A stretch of DNA of 64,000 nucleotides from Lecanosticta acicola. Its lineage: Eukaryota > Ascomycota > Dothideomycetes > Mycosphaerellales > Mycosphaerellaceae. The DNA is taken from positions 1 to 64,000 of the forward strand of contig CAVMBE010000070.1 of the NCBI GenBank assembly GCA_963674455.1, given 5' to 3'. Positions 32,809-44,090 of the stretch are shown in pieces. Position 1 is the first letter of the stretch, and each line of letters opens with the position of its first letter. The position numbers and the translations under genes are program-made. Under the pieces are notes generated by a model, which worked only from the letters and a program-made list of their open reading frames with translations, was not told where the DNA came from and made no database searches.

Positions 32809-33774
32809 TGTGAGACTACGTGAGTAGGCGAGCGCCTGCGCTCGTTTCACGTTTCACGGGATCGCTGTCGCTGAAGTGGTCGGGCGCTGTGCTATCAACG
32901 GGAGAAAATCGTCGCGGCGCAATAGATGAGATATCCCGTAGCGATGAGATATCGCGTAGCGCACGACAATGTGGTATAGAGTGATGAGGAGGAGGAGGAG
33001 GAGGAGGAGCAGTTCACCGCGGCGAGGCAAAGAACAGTGGTGCTTTGTTCACCGCATGGTGGAGGAAGGGACAGGAACAAGGGAAGACGACAACAGTGTT
33101 GAAGTCATAGAAACCTGTACGGGCGTCCTAATCTCCGGCATTATTAGTAGTATGATCAGGGGAAGGGAAGGGGAATCGCCGAGGGGACGGCGGACGGCGA
33201 ACAAGGCGAAGCGAAAAAGGTTGAAATGGGGTAAGCAGTCCGGGAAGTGGTGCGGTAGTAGAGCCGTGGGAAGCGTGGCTCGCGGTGCCAACGTTTCCCT
33301 GTGTTGCCTGTGATCCAAGCAAAAAGTCATGTTGATGGACGATGGGCGAGCTAGCGGATGACGAGCTCGCGCGCCTCGCATCTGGATCTGGACAGCTGCG
33401 CACGGGAGAAGATTGCCGTATCTGATCTGCACTGATTGGTCCGAGCGAGATCCGGAAGAATGGTCAGCTGTGCGGGAAGCGGATAATGGCAGAGGATCAG
33501 TGACTACATTCTGCAGGTGACCATGACTGTGCACAGCAGTAGGAAAACGACCAACTAAAACGCTGTGATCCTCTCCTTCTCAAGCACACTTCTGTCTTCT
33601 ACCGCTGTCGAGCGACGGAGACATGAGGCCTAACAACTCATACGCTACTCAGTTGTGCGGCCACGGCCGTTCACGACCAATGAGGCACAACGTAGCCAAC
33701 AGAGTGTTCCTCTCCTGTCTATGGAGATGATTGGTTCTTCCTTTGGATGCGGTAGCGTCTCGACTAATACCTGC
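32809..33774. other. Intergenic region with (GAG)n tract
   Basis: Upstream of ARA2. There is a direct duplication of GATGAGATATCxCGTAGCG at about 32925-32959 and a perfect (GAG)n of about eight units at 32985-33009. No gene is recognised. A 161-codon minus-strand frame at 33049-33534 has no domain content. Confidence 0.5.
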
Positions 33775-35265
33775 TTACCACCAATTCAAATCCCGCTTTG
33801 CGATCGCGGCTTCCACCTTCGCGTCCACAAGACCCTCGACTTCACCTTCCATCAGCACCTTACTGATCTCGCTGACGACCTGTAAGATGTAAAAGAGAAT
33901 ATATTAGCCAGCAATTCAGAGAAGCCCGAGCATCCATAGACATGATAAGCCAAGCTGATGGTTTAGATTGACCGATGCAATGGGGATCGATCACTCCTGC
34001 CTCTGGAGACCCTTACCTCTCCAGCCCTGACGGCTGTTTCCGTGTAGGTATCAATTTGTCTCCTTTCCGCGTCAACTACACTCTTCAATTCCTCTAACGA
34101 CAGCAGCCGTCGAGTCGGCCAGAAAGCTCGACAGCCCTTCGTCTCGGCTTCCAGTGCGAGAGTCCCGGTCCGCAATTCGTGGTATAAATCTTTATACCGC
34201 GCCTCGGCGATCTGAATGACATCCCAGCTCCACTCAACAGCCTTGCGCATCATGGTGACCTACGGTGGGGGCAAGGTCAGGAAATATTTCAGACACAGTC
34301 ATGCGAAACAAAGGCACTGAATGCTGGCAATTGAGTCGAGAAAGGAGGATGAAAGGGAGTTGGCGTACCTGCTTCGAATGCTCAGAGCCCAAGCTCTCAG
34401 CTTTCATTTCCAGCTTTCCAAGTTCTCCGAGCCAGTCACTCAACACCAATATCGTCTCCGCCGTGAACTTGACCAACTCTTCGACTTTGAGCAACTGCTC
34501 TCCTAGGAAATGGAAATACACGTTGAGAAGCGTGTATGAGCGGGTCCAGCGTGCGCCGTATGGGATTCGATAGTAAGCCTGCTCCCATAACGCTAAAGTG
34601 GAATTATTCCACGTATTGAATTCTCTGGTGAATAGTTCGACAGTCTCGTTGAGGGACCGGATTCCAAATTGTCCCCAGAGAAGATTAGTGTGTCGATAAT
34701 GGTAGTCATTCGAGCTGAGCTGTTCGATCATCTCCTGTGCAATGTTGGCTTTCGTCGCTAGCGATTCGAGGTCGTTCGCATCAAGGTGGATATTCTTCGT
34801 GGGATCTTCAAGTTTCGGGTACAGTTGGGTGAGGTTTGCCATGGTGAGATGCGTTGCGAAACCGACGAATTCGAGTTGGGTGGACATTTCATTGAGTTTT
34901 GTGATTTCCTCGAGGATTTTGGTGGTAGGCGACATCCCTGGTGAGAGCGTGTCAAGGATGGAGGTATGCGGTTTGATCCAAGAGCTCTCGCAGATGCTCA
35001 CGCTCCATGGTATGCCAGAGCAGAGGCCACTGGCACTGCGTAGAAAGATCCCAATGGAGACGATGGTGATTGAGACCAATGCCAGCATCTGAAAGAGTAT
35101 CCAAGCCTGTCCTACAACTTTGAACCCACGCTGTCCTGCTTGCTCTTTCCTTTCCCTATCTCTCCTCCTGTTCTCTTCAAAAACAGAATTGTATCCATAG
35201 TCAAACCAGACGTTGCTCTTCCCCCATCGCCGTCTTGGAGAAATCTGCTCTTGCTCGACGGCCAT
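33775..35265 (-). CDS. Single-pass membrane protein of unknown function, 414 aa
   Basis: Three exons, 35265-34369, 34259-34017 and 33879-33775, with introns of 109 and 137 nt and all junctions in phase 0. The N-terminus is cytosolic and charged. One strong membrane helix lies at about 49-75 (QAWILFQMLALVSITIVSIGIFL). The remaining 340 residues are largely helical, with Cys pairs and several N-glycosylation sites in the first half (NLT, NET, NST). This suggests a lumenal or extracellular helical bundle. Exon 3 adds a short helix ending in NLNWW-like WW and the stop. I do not recognise a family. It is probably one of the fungal lineage-specific membrane proteins. Splice assignment rests on frame continuity and consensus sites. 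Confidence 0.75.
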
Positions 35266-35854
35266 TTTTCCACATCGTCTCTTTCGTAAAGATGAATGAG
35301 AGGGAATACCAACTGCTGAGGCACCTACATGCCTGAGCTCGCAGATGTTCTTTGTGACTTAATGACCTGCCTTTTCGTTTTCTTGTCCGGCTTCGGTTCA
35401 TTCAGCTGCCTCGTCGCAGGCTTCACTTGGTGTGCCTCCAATTTGCACGGAACAACGCCTGTGTTTTTCTTTTCAGTCCCTTATCGTCACGCTCTTGAAC
35501 GTCAAGTGACATTGAACGCGATTCCGTCTTGGCGAGAAGATATTCGATCGGTCATGCGTGTCTTCGATTGCGATCGCGCGGAATGTGTTCCTTTGTCCTG
35601 CGGCTGTCCGACTTCATCTCATGAATTTTATAACCTTTGGAGTGCATCACTGCAGCGTATAATTGATCATACGAACGAGTGTCGTATATCATCGCGCGGA
35701 GATGTGAACAGCTTCGTGAAAACAAGAGGATGTGAGCACTGAGCAGGTTGTCCGTAGTGGCGGGAAGATCCGACTGCGGAAGTCCGTGGCGGGCCGAACT
35801 CGCGCAGTTTTTTAACCATTATAAATCATGTTGGTCCATGCCTCCTATCGGATT
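35266..35854. other. Intergenic region upstream of the tRNA
   Basis: One 137-codon plus-strand frame (35329-35742) lacks any domain or start context and is regarded as chance. No promoter element can be assigned with confidence. Confidence 0.4.
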
Positions 35855-35942
35855 GGGCGGATGGTCTAGGGGTATGATTTTCGCTTCGCATGTTTCATAC
35901 ATTGCTTGTGAAAGGTCAGGGGTTCAATTCCCCTTTCGTCCA
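35855..35942 (+). tRNA. tRNA with 16-nt intron, anticodon CGC (Ala) on a proline-tRNA-like body
   Basis: The cloverleaf folds completely. The acceptor stem is GGGCGGA with TTCGTCC, the D arm GTC/GAT, and the anticodon stem TTCGC with GTGAA. The T stem is AGGGG with CCCCT around a TTCAATT loop, the discriminator is A, and a T-run terminator begins at 35946. The anticodon loop holds T32 T33, CGC at 35887-35889 and A37, then a 16-nt intron (35891-35906) at the canonical 37/38 site. CGC reads GCG alanine codons. The acceptor pair at 3-70 is G:U, the alanine identity element. Yet the D arm (GGTCTAGGGGTATGATT), variable loop AGGTC and T loop are those of fungal tRNA-Pro. I favour functional tRNA-Ala(CGC) that arose from tRNA-Pro. 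Confidence 0.85.
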
Positions 35943-37168
35943 AACTTTTTGCTTTTTCTTGTATTCTTCCTTTGCGGGCTCTCCCTCCCAATTCTACAGG
36001 CGACCTCATTGCATCAATTGCTCTGAAAAACCATCGTCACCAGACGCTACATGGTCATGTCGCCACTTTTGTTATCTTGATCCCAAGATTGCCAGCAAAG
36101 CTCAGGCCCATAGCGAGTCGGATCGTTCAAAAATAGCAGTAGCAGCTGTCGAGATCACACGCTTTCCCACCTTTCGACCACTACTGAGAGGTCGTGAGGT
36201 ACTTTAAACTCCCATCGTGCTAAGTTCGTATTCCGGGTGCTGACTAAGATATAACCACTTCCCAGTCCATCGTAGATATGTTCCGATTTCTTCGCTAGAA
36301 ATCTTGGCATTTTTGGCTATCCAGGCAACTCACAAACCTTCGCCTTGCTCAAATCCAATGTTTGGTGCTGGCACGCCTTGCAATTGCATGTTTGAGGAGG
36401 TGGAGATAATCAAGCTTACATCGGAAGTTGCCGATCTCCGGAGCGTTCGGAATGAAGTTCTCGAACGCGAACGACATTCTCATCAGACCGATTGCTATGC
36501 CATTGTCATGCTACAACCTCACCGTCGCCTTGACCTAGCTTACTGTGAGACTGGTCTTGCCGGGTAGAAGCCCTGCGAGAATAGTGCTTGAGATCAGGCA
36601 CCAACCAAGCGCAGTCAGCATGTGATAATCCGGGGTTGCTGGTTTGCATTGCTTATCCGCCTCAAAATGCTCTCCCCAAGCACTGTCCCCAAGCAAATAA
36701 GAAGAGGCAACAAGATTCGATAAGATCTCAAGGAAGTCTGGTCTGCCCTAGATAGTTGGCATCACCACGCTCTCCGAGAAAGGAACACATGGCTTGGACA
36801 ATACGTGCCAAGCGAGGATCTACCTAGAAAGTTAAAATGAAGAGCATGGCTTCCAAACTCTGTACGAGAACCTATTTTGTGCGGTGATACAAGCGGAGAG
36901 CGGGAGGCCGTGGAAGGAGGATCACACCTCGAATTCCGTACCCATTCTGTGCTGGTGATACAAGCGGAGGCCGGCAGGCCGTGGAAGATGATCGGACCTC
37001 GAAATTCCTTTATATTTACCCTTCCACTTCGCCCTTCGTCTTGTCTTCTGGGCATCCTACATTGAAGGCTTTACTCGACCATAGTCGCTCGTTTGCAAAA
37101 AAAAAATACTATCATTCACCGTCATTCATTGAAAAACTCATCACGTTCATTATCTTGTTGTCGAAGAA
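35943..37168. other. Upstream region of the second LysM gene
   Basis: No gene is recognised. An 87-codon frame at 36304-36567 is unconvincing. The region carries the promoter repeat listed separately and a TTTATATTTA element at about 37010-37019, some 155 nt before the LysM ATG, which is the likely TATA box. Confidence 0.5.
36871..37008. repeat. Two-copy direct repeat in the LysM promoter, period 71 bp
   Basis: Two imperfect copies, about 36871-36937 and 36942-37008, share GTGATACAAGCGGA, GGCCGTGGAAG and CACCTCGAATTC/GACCTCGAAATTC blocks in the same order. They end about 160 bp before the ATG of the downstream LysM gene. Confidence 0.8.
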
Positions 37169-38122
37169 ATGCAGGGTCTCGTCTTCCTCGCCGGTCTTCT
37201 GACCGCTGTCAATGGAGGTGCTTTACTCCCTCGAACGGCCAACTATCCAGATCCGCAATACATGCCCTCGGGCAGTGGTGACAACTCAGCAATCCATCCA
37301 AGCGAAAGTCAAGACAAGCCTCTACCACCACACAGTGGAGGCGGAGCATACCCCCCTCCATCCTACTCCGGAGGAGGAAGCGGAGGCTCCCTGTCCAACC
37401 CCAGCGGAGGACCAAGTGGAAGTGGTGGTGGAGGCGCCGGATACTCGCCTTCATCCAACGGCGGATCGGACAACCCCAGCCAAGGCGGAAGTGGAAGTGC
37501 TGGAAGCGGAAGTGGTGGAAGCGCAAGTGGTCTCATCTGCGGCGCCTCAGACATAGTAGACCACATCGTCGTCAAAGGCGACACCCTCGGAAAACTAGCC
37601 CACCAATTCAACACCGGCATCTGCGATATCGCCAACCTAAACAACATCGCCAATCCCAACCTGATCATCACCGGCACTACCCTCCACATACCCGAGAACT
37701 GCGCCAATCCGGATAACACCACCTGCCACCCTGACCAGGATACTACCCCAACTGAAGTCTGCGTCCTCGGCTTGCCTGGCACGTACACCGTCAAGTCCGG
37801 CGATACTCTGAACCAAATCAGCAAGAACTTCAACATCACGCTCCAATCGCTCGAAGGGGCAAACACGCAGATTTCGAATTTCGATGTCATTACCCCCGGG
37901 GAACTGATCAATCTCCCCATTTGCCCGAATAGCCAATGTGAGAATGTAGGAACCTACACCATTCAGAATGGGGATCTGTTCGTGGATCTGGCGAAGAAAT
38001 ATGGCACAACCATTGGCCAGATAGAAGCTTTGAACGAGAATGCGGATCCGGAGCAGCTGCAGCCGGGAATGGTGATTGTTCTGCCGCAAGGGTGTAGGAA
38101 TCTCACGGAGGCTGTTGCTTGA
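37169..38122 (+). CDS. Secreted three-LysM protein with Gly/Ser-rich linker, 317 aa
   Basis: Single exon. A signal peptide (MQGLVFLAGLLTAVNG) leads into about 95 residues of low-complexity Gly, Ser and Pro (25-120). Three LysM domains follow at about 131-177, 204-249 and 262-306, with VVKGDTL, TVKSGDTL and TIQNGDL starts. Cysteines and linkers (CANPDNTTC, PICPNSQC) are in the same places as in the protein at 2602-3371, which it matches segment by segment. It differs from that paralogue in having no intron and in the N-terminal linker. Binding to chitin is the family role. The linker may anchor it in the wall or space the domains. Its promoter has a duplicated 71-bp block. Start and reading frame are unambiguous. 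Confidence 0.9.
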   Translation: MQGLVFLAGLLTAVNGGALLPRTANYPDPQYMPSGSGDNSAIHPSESQDKPLPPHSGGGAYPPPSYSGGGSGGSLSNPSGGPSGSGGGGAGYSPSSNGGSDNPSQGGSGSAGSGSGGSASGLICGASDIVDHIVVKGDTLGKLAHQFNTGICDIANLNNIANPNLIITGTTLHIPENCANPDNTTCHPDQDTTPTEVCVLGLPGTYTVKSGDTLNQISKNFNITLQSLEGANTQISNFDVITPGELINLPICPNSQCENVGTYTIQNGDLFVDLAKKYGTTIGQIEALNENADPEQLQPGMVIVLPQGCRNLTEAVA

Positions 38123-38375
38123 TGGAGTAGAAGTGCAGTGGTCTTCCGAAGAAAACGCTGGGTGGTGTTCTGTATGGTTTATTTGCTTTGGGATACGACT
38201 GGTAGTGTTTGCATGGTTGGTTCAACGTTCTGATTGGATATTGCACTGTCCTGCGCGGTCGTAGAGTAAATGGCAATTTGTTCTACCGGTGTGACCCACT
38301 CACATGTAACGAATCGTTCTCCTCGTGAATGCGGCCACAACCCGAAGCCGAGATGATGCCTAGGTGATTGAGAAT

Positions 38376-39730
38376 TCAAAGCTTGAACTCGAAATTGGAG
38401 CGCTCCCATCCGCCGCTCTGAGGATCTGGTGTCCTGGCCGCGATCCTTTCGATAAATGCGTTCTTCCGTTCGTTTGCGCGGTCCGTACACAACTCGTATA
38501 CAGTACTCAAGTTGAAGAGCAGCGTTGGGAACACTGGGAGACGTGAAGACAGATCTTCTAGAGCGCTGCGTGCGGAGCTGATGTGTCCGGTGTAGAGCAA
38601 TGCTACCGCGGCGTTCTGAGCGAAATCTTCGTGACTTGGAAATTCTGCAATCAGACTCTGATAGCTCTTTACTGCGGCCGAGTAGTCGCCATCGCCAACC
38701 CTCAAAAGAGATTGCAGGCCTTTCTTCCTCGCTTCATCGTGAATTCGATCGACAGAGTGGTGTGCTCCGGTGAAATCCCCCACTCGTAGGCGAAGTAAGG
38801 CTTTTCGATAGGTCACTTCATCAGCATCCACGTCGACGAGTGTATCCAGATGCCTCGCAGCGGTCTCAAGCTCTCCCATCTCCACCAAAGCATCGCAAAC
38901 GCGCATTCCAAGATCTTGCAAATGTGCACTCCACATGGCGATGGAAGTGCCATCACCAGCATCCTGCGCGCGACGGAGATTGGAGCGGACTTCACCGGCA
39001 AGTGCATACAACGACATGATTCCGCGTCTACCACCGTCAGCAGCACCAATGGATTGCAAACGGACTAGTAAAAGTCGGAGCTCCCATGGAATAAGTGGAA
39101 CAATATCCTGAGCGCCGGGTGGATTCCGTGCCAAGAGGTCGATGAGAGGAATGGCTTCTTGAGCTGCCATATCGGGTCGCGAGATCAAGATCAGACAGGC
39201 CAAGCGGGTGTACAGCAACTGTAGAATGTGTTCAGCCGCATCAGATGGACTTGCATACAGATCTCTCAAGGCCTTCTCCGCAGCTCGTCTGAAGTGACCG
39301 CCCTGGAGGAGGTCCGGCAGAGAGGCATTGGCAGGAGGCTGATGCTCTGACTCCAGGAAAGCTTTGGGTACATCCTGAACGAAAAGCTCGTGGTAGATGC
39401 CTGGGTCTTTGAGAAATTGGAGATTTGCTGTTTGCCGGAGCGGCTGTGGCAACAACGCCGGCTCTGGTATCGGAGGTGTAGATCGTTGCGATTCCGGACT
39501 TTGAACTGACTGGGTTATCTGAGATGGTGAAGAGGTGGAGTCAGCGGGCGAAGATTCAGCTAGAGGACTGTGTAATCAGCATCAGCCTAAAAGCAAACAC
39601 ATGAAGTTAGCAACACTCACTCGTCTGTGGCCTCTTCTAGGAGACCCTTGGTCGCCCGGGTGGGCGCCGGATGTGATATGTTCCTCGCATGGCGACGCAC
39701 ACTACCAGGCGGCGATTTAGGAGAGTCCAT
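38376..39730 (-). CDS. TPR protein resembling TRAPP subunit 12 (TRAPPC12)
   Basis: Two exons, 39730-39621 and 39567-38376, with a 53-nt intron (GTGAGT...TACACAG), give 433 aa. That acceptor was chosen because it is the only one giving an open frame across the junction (GA|T, reading DDPLAESS). The first 90 residues are Pro/Ser-rich and disordered. From about residue 100 to the end the chain is helical with TPR-like repeats (for example LGMRVCDALVEMGELETAARH, and ADEVTYRKALLRLRVGDFTGA, and EDFAQNAAVALLYTGHISSA). The C-terminal part, PVFPTLLFNLSTVYELCTD, matches TRAPPC12-type proteins. TRAPP complexes act as tethers and exchange factors for Rab GTPases in ER-Golgi traffic. It is divergent from ILV2, with 329 bp between start codons, so the promoter is probably shared. 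Confidence 0.82.
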
Positions 39731-40059
39731 GGCGTTGAAATACAGCGATTTGTTGATAGGGGGTTTGTGGTCGGTGGAAAGCATTCACTTGAGGACGGGC
39801 TAAACGCGCTGACAGGTTCTGGCCGAAGTCGCAGGGAGCAGCCAATCAGAGACGTATCTACGGTAGATCCCGTGTGGGGCTTCCTCGGCAGTGCGGAGCG
39901 ATTTTGAGTCAATGGTCGACTCACGCCTCTTCGTACTCAAGAACAATTGTAGCGCTTTCTTTCACACTCACACACTCCAATCTCTGCTCTCCAAACCGTC
40001 TATACGCGCCTGCGATCCAGCATCTGTTGAAAGGCGTGCACAACACCACATCCGCAGCC

Positions 40060-42227
40060 ATGTTGCAATCCAAAGCGGCCTCCAGGGCCGTACAATCCCA
40101 ATGTCGCCGATTTTCGAGTACGCCTGCAACAGCAGCCATCTCTCCCTACCGAAAACAATTGCCCCAGACCCAGCAAAAACCGGCACGACGAAATGTATCG
40201 GACACCGCGACACGATCAGCGCAAGCCGCTACGGCGCCGTCGCCACAAAGAGCCGTGCCCAGCCCTGCCTTCAACCGTGAAGACAGTTCGAAAGTGAGGG
40301 GCGTTTCACGTTTGGAGCCATTCAGACAACCCGAGATGGATCACAGCTTTGTCGGAATGAAGGGTGGAGAGATATTCCATGAGATGATGCTTAGGCAGGG
40401 CGTGAAACACATCTGTACGTTGCATGGCACCACTCGAGCACATGCCGAGGCCATGTCGAAAAGCTAATGCGAAAGACAGTTGGATATCCTGGAGGCGCCA
40501 TTTTGCCCGTCTTCGATGCCATCTACAACAGCGAACATTTTGACTTCATCCTCCCCAGACATGAGCAGGGCGCGGGTCACATGGCCGAGGGTTACGCGCG
40601 TGCTTCTGGCAAGCCTGGTGTCGTCCTCGTGACATCTGGTCCCGGAGCCACCAACACCATCACTCCGATGCAAGACGCTCTGATGGATGGTACTCCGATG
40701 GTCGTGTTCTGCGGACAGGTCGTGACCTCAGCAATTGGCTCCGATGCCTTCCAGGAGGCGGACACTGTCGGTATTTCAAGAGCATGTACCAAGTGGAACG
40801 TCATGGTCAAGAACATTGCGGAGCTTCCAAGAAGGATAAACGAGGCATTCGAGATTGCAACCTCTGGACGACCCGGCCCAGTCTTGGTCGACTTACCAAA
40901 GGATGTCACTGCTGGAACTCTGCAAAGGCCAATTCCTATGACTTCGACCCTGCCAACACATCCATCGGCCGCTACCATCGCAGCACGTGAGCTTTCCTTG
41001 AAGCAGTTGGATGGCAGCATCAGACGCTCTGCCGATCTCATCAACATGGCGAAGAAGCCAGTTGTGTACGCTGGTCAGGGTGTCCTTGGCCATCCGGATG
41101 GACCTAAATTCTTGAAGGAGCTCTCCGAGAGGGCTCAGATTCCAGTCACCACAACTTTGCAAGGTCTTGGCGGATACGATGAGCTTGACCCCAAGTCTCT
41201 CCACATGCTTGGTATGCACGGCTCAGCATACGCCAACATGGCCATGCAAGAGGCAGACTTGATCATCGCTCTAGGCGGACGATTCGACGATCGCATCACT
41301 GGTAGCGTTGCTCGCTTTGCGCCTCAGGCACGTCTCGCAGCGTCGGAGGGCCGCGGAGGCATCATCCACTTTGACATCATGCCGAAGAACATCAACAAGG
41401 TCGTGCAAGCCACCGAAGCTGTGGAGGGTGACGTGACCGCCAACCTCGCCCTTCTATTGCCACACATTGAAGCCAGAACACAGGAACAACGAAAGGAATG
41501 GTTTGGCCAGATCAAAGCCTGGAAGGAGCGCTTCCCATGGGCATATGAGAAGGAAGACGGCCCAGACGGTGCCATCAAGCCCCAGACCGTCGTGTCAACT
41601 CTGTCCGACATGACCGCCGACAGGAAGATGGACACCATCATTGCGACTGGTGTCGGCCAACATCAAATGTGGGCAGCGCAGCACTTCCGCTGGAGAGCAC
41701 CACGCTCGATGATCACTTCTGGAGGTCTTGGAACGATGGGTTACGGTTTGCCAGCAGCTATTGGAGCCAAGGTGGCACAACCGGAAAAGCTTGTGGTGGA
41801 CATTGACGGTGACGCCTCGTTCCTCATGACGCAGACGGAGCTTGGCACGGCTTCTGAATTCCAGATCGGGGTCAAGGTGATTGTTTTGAACAACGAAGAA
41901 CAGGGAATGGTCACACAATGGCAATCTCTCTTCTACAACGACCGCTTCGCGCATACGCACCAGAGGAATCCGGACTTCGTCAAGCTTGCAGAGGCTATGC
42001 ACGTTCCGGCGAGGAGAACTACCAAGTTGGGCACTCTGAAGGATGACCTGCAATGGTTGATCGAGGGCTCTGGCGAAGGACCAGCGTTTCTGGAGGTCAA
42101 GGTCGACCAGAAGGTGCCCGTGCTGCCCATGGTGCCCGGCGGTAGCGCTCTGCACGAGTTCCTGGTGTACGACGAAACCAAGGAGAAGGAGCGGAGACAG
42201 AGGACCAGGGAGCGATCGGGAAGATGA
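40060..42227 (+). CDS. ilv2: Acetolactate synthase catalytic subunit, mitochondrial (acetohydroxyacid synthase)
   Basis: Two exons, 40060-40414 and 40480-42227, with a 65-nt intron (GTACGT...GACAG) that joins KHI to FGYPGGAILPVFDAI, give 700 aa. The N-terminus is basic and Ser/Gln-rich, a mitochondrial presequence. The thiamine-diphosphate domains carry the conserved Glu in LPRHEQGAGHMAEGYARASG and, at the C-terminus, the GDG...N cofactor motif (DIDGDASFLMTQTELGTA, then VLNNEEQGMVTQWQSLF). FAD-binding and central domains are intact. The enzyme makes acetolactate and acetohydroxybutyrate for valine, leucine and isoleucine. The herbicide-site Trp (here Trp599) is present. The usual Pro of the GQVPTSAIG segment is Val200 here. 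The regulatory subunit ILV6 is not in the window. Confidence 0.95.
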
Positions 42228-44090
42228 TGAAGACACGCGGAATCTTCTTGAGGTGTCTGCTTTCTGCTCTCGCTTTCTGCAAGGTGTTCTACGGCGCTGT
42301 GCATCGGTTGATGGTATGATCTAAGGGCATTGGGAGGAGCGTTTGGGTTCAAAAAATTGTCTGTATTAATGGGGAGGAGCTCTGGATTGGCGCGCGCGCG
42401 CGAGGGAAAAGTTGGCGAGGGAGGAAAAGTGCTGGAAAAAGCAATACCCCCTGCACATGCGCTGTAACTTATTCTCTTCACCGTTACCAGAAGCACCAAT
42501 CATGGCACGCTTTCACAGCTACATCAGCTACATCTCAGCACCCCGTTGCAAAAAAGGTCGTTGGGGGACTCGCTCGGTACGAGATTGATTGGTGCGACGT
42601 GGACGGGGGAATGGGATCCATTGGTACACGTATGTAGGAGCTTTTGCCAGGAGGGTTCAGCTGATTATTGATGAGGTGATTGATGTAGCGATGTATGATG
42701 TGTGATGGGAGAGCTGTGGTGGATGGCTGCGTGCAGACTGTACGAGTTTCCACATTTGGTAGGAGGTACATGTACATGTAGCGTTCGTTGATCAGTGCTG
42801 AGTCGGGAAGGCTGCAAGGCAACCTGTAAGGAAACATGATTGCGAATTTTTGGCATGTGAAAATGGTCGTCGCTTGGATGCATCCGTCCATACAGCGTTC
42901 CCGAAGGAAATACTGGGAACCGCAACACATCATCATTCGATGCTTTGTTCTTATCGTCAATGATTCTGGAACACGTCGCCTGGTCGCCTGATTGTGAGAC
43001 AAGGAAGAGAGAACAAGGTCCCAGTTTTGCGGGGGGAGAAGCTGGTTTGTTTCAGCTTTTTCCCCCGGAAACACAGAATCGAGCGATTGGATTTTTTTTT
43101 CTTTCTCAGATGATGATGACAGGTGAGAAAGTGATTGATGATTTGGTCCGTGCGTGGGGATCTATAGCATGCATCGTGGATGCTGACAAGATGGGGGTTC
43201 GTGGGTTCTGCGAGGCTTTGCTGTTGTTGTGCCGTCCTCGCTGCCTAGGATAGGACTTCGCACAGTGTTCGCACTAGAAGACAGACTGTGTGATCGTCCA
43301 ACGCGAGCGCGGGGCGCGAACGCGGACGCGGACGGCACCCATGCGCCCGGCAGGCGGAAAGGATCTGATGAAAGTCGTATATTAGATGTCTTATATCAAC
43401 AGCTGTCAGTTTTTGAATTCTCGGCAAGGCACGGTTCCTGATGAGGAGGGGCGAGCTCATCAGGCACGTGGGTGGGTGGCCTGAAGCGGTGCGTGCTGTC
43501 GCAGCACGTGTTTCTTGTTTTCTACACACGCAGTGCACGCGGCGTCTTTGGGCCCATGGGTGTCGCACGGGGTATGGGACAATCAAGTTCCAAGTGGAAG
43601 TGGTGCGAGCAGAGCTCAGCCACACGTTCCACTACCTTTATATAGGGGCGGATAGCGACCCAGCAACACGGATCAGCTGCCACGGGCCTAGACTAGACTA
43701 ATGGCCGGCCGACTACAGTAATGCCACGGAGCGAATGCCACGGAGCGAAGGCGCGGCGCGGCGCGCGGGAGGCAGGCAAGGCGAGGCAGGCAGGCACGTT
43801 TGGCACGCAGGCAGCAGCAGCACGACAAGGCAAGGGCGACACGCCACTCAAGTGTTATGATCTCGGATTAATAATAACCATTCAACTATCTCATCTCTCC
43901 TTCCACCTCTCTGTGTCAGCTTCCCTTCCATTTCCAGCCCATCTCCTCCCAGCCTGCATCCGCGCACCGCACAACACAACATCGACCTCTCAGCCTGCCA
44001 TCACCTCTGCCGACGAAGAAAGGCAAGGCTCGGCTCGGCCTGATCAGACTGCCACCTCTCCCGTCCTCTCTCCCTCACGCTACGCCTACC
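42228..44090. other. 1.9-kb intergenic stretch with GC-rich repeats
   Basis: Downstream of ILV2 and upstream of the next gene. The segment at 43721-43830 is GC-rich with a TGCCACGGAGCGAA duplication and GGCAGGCA-type runs. A TATATA element at about 43634-43640 is a possible promoter. A 179-codon minus-strand frame (42535-43074) has no domain content and lies in the ILV2 3' region. No gene is called. Confidence 0.45.

Noticed and set aside
33049..33534. 161-codon minus-strand frame upstream of ARA2
   Set aside because: No recognisable content; the sequence includes repeats and GC-rich low complexity.
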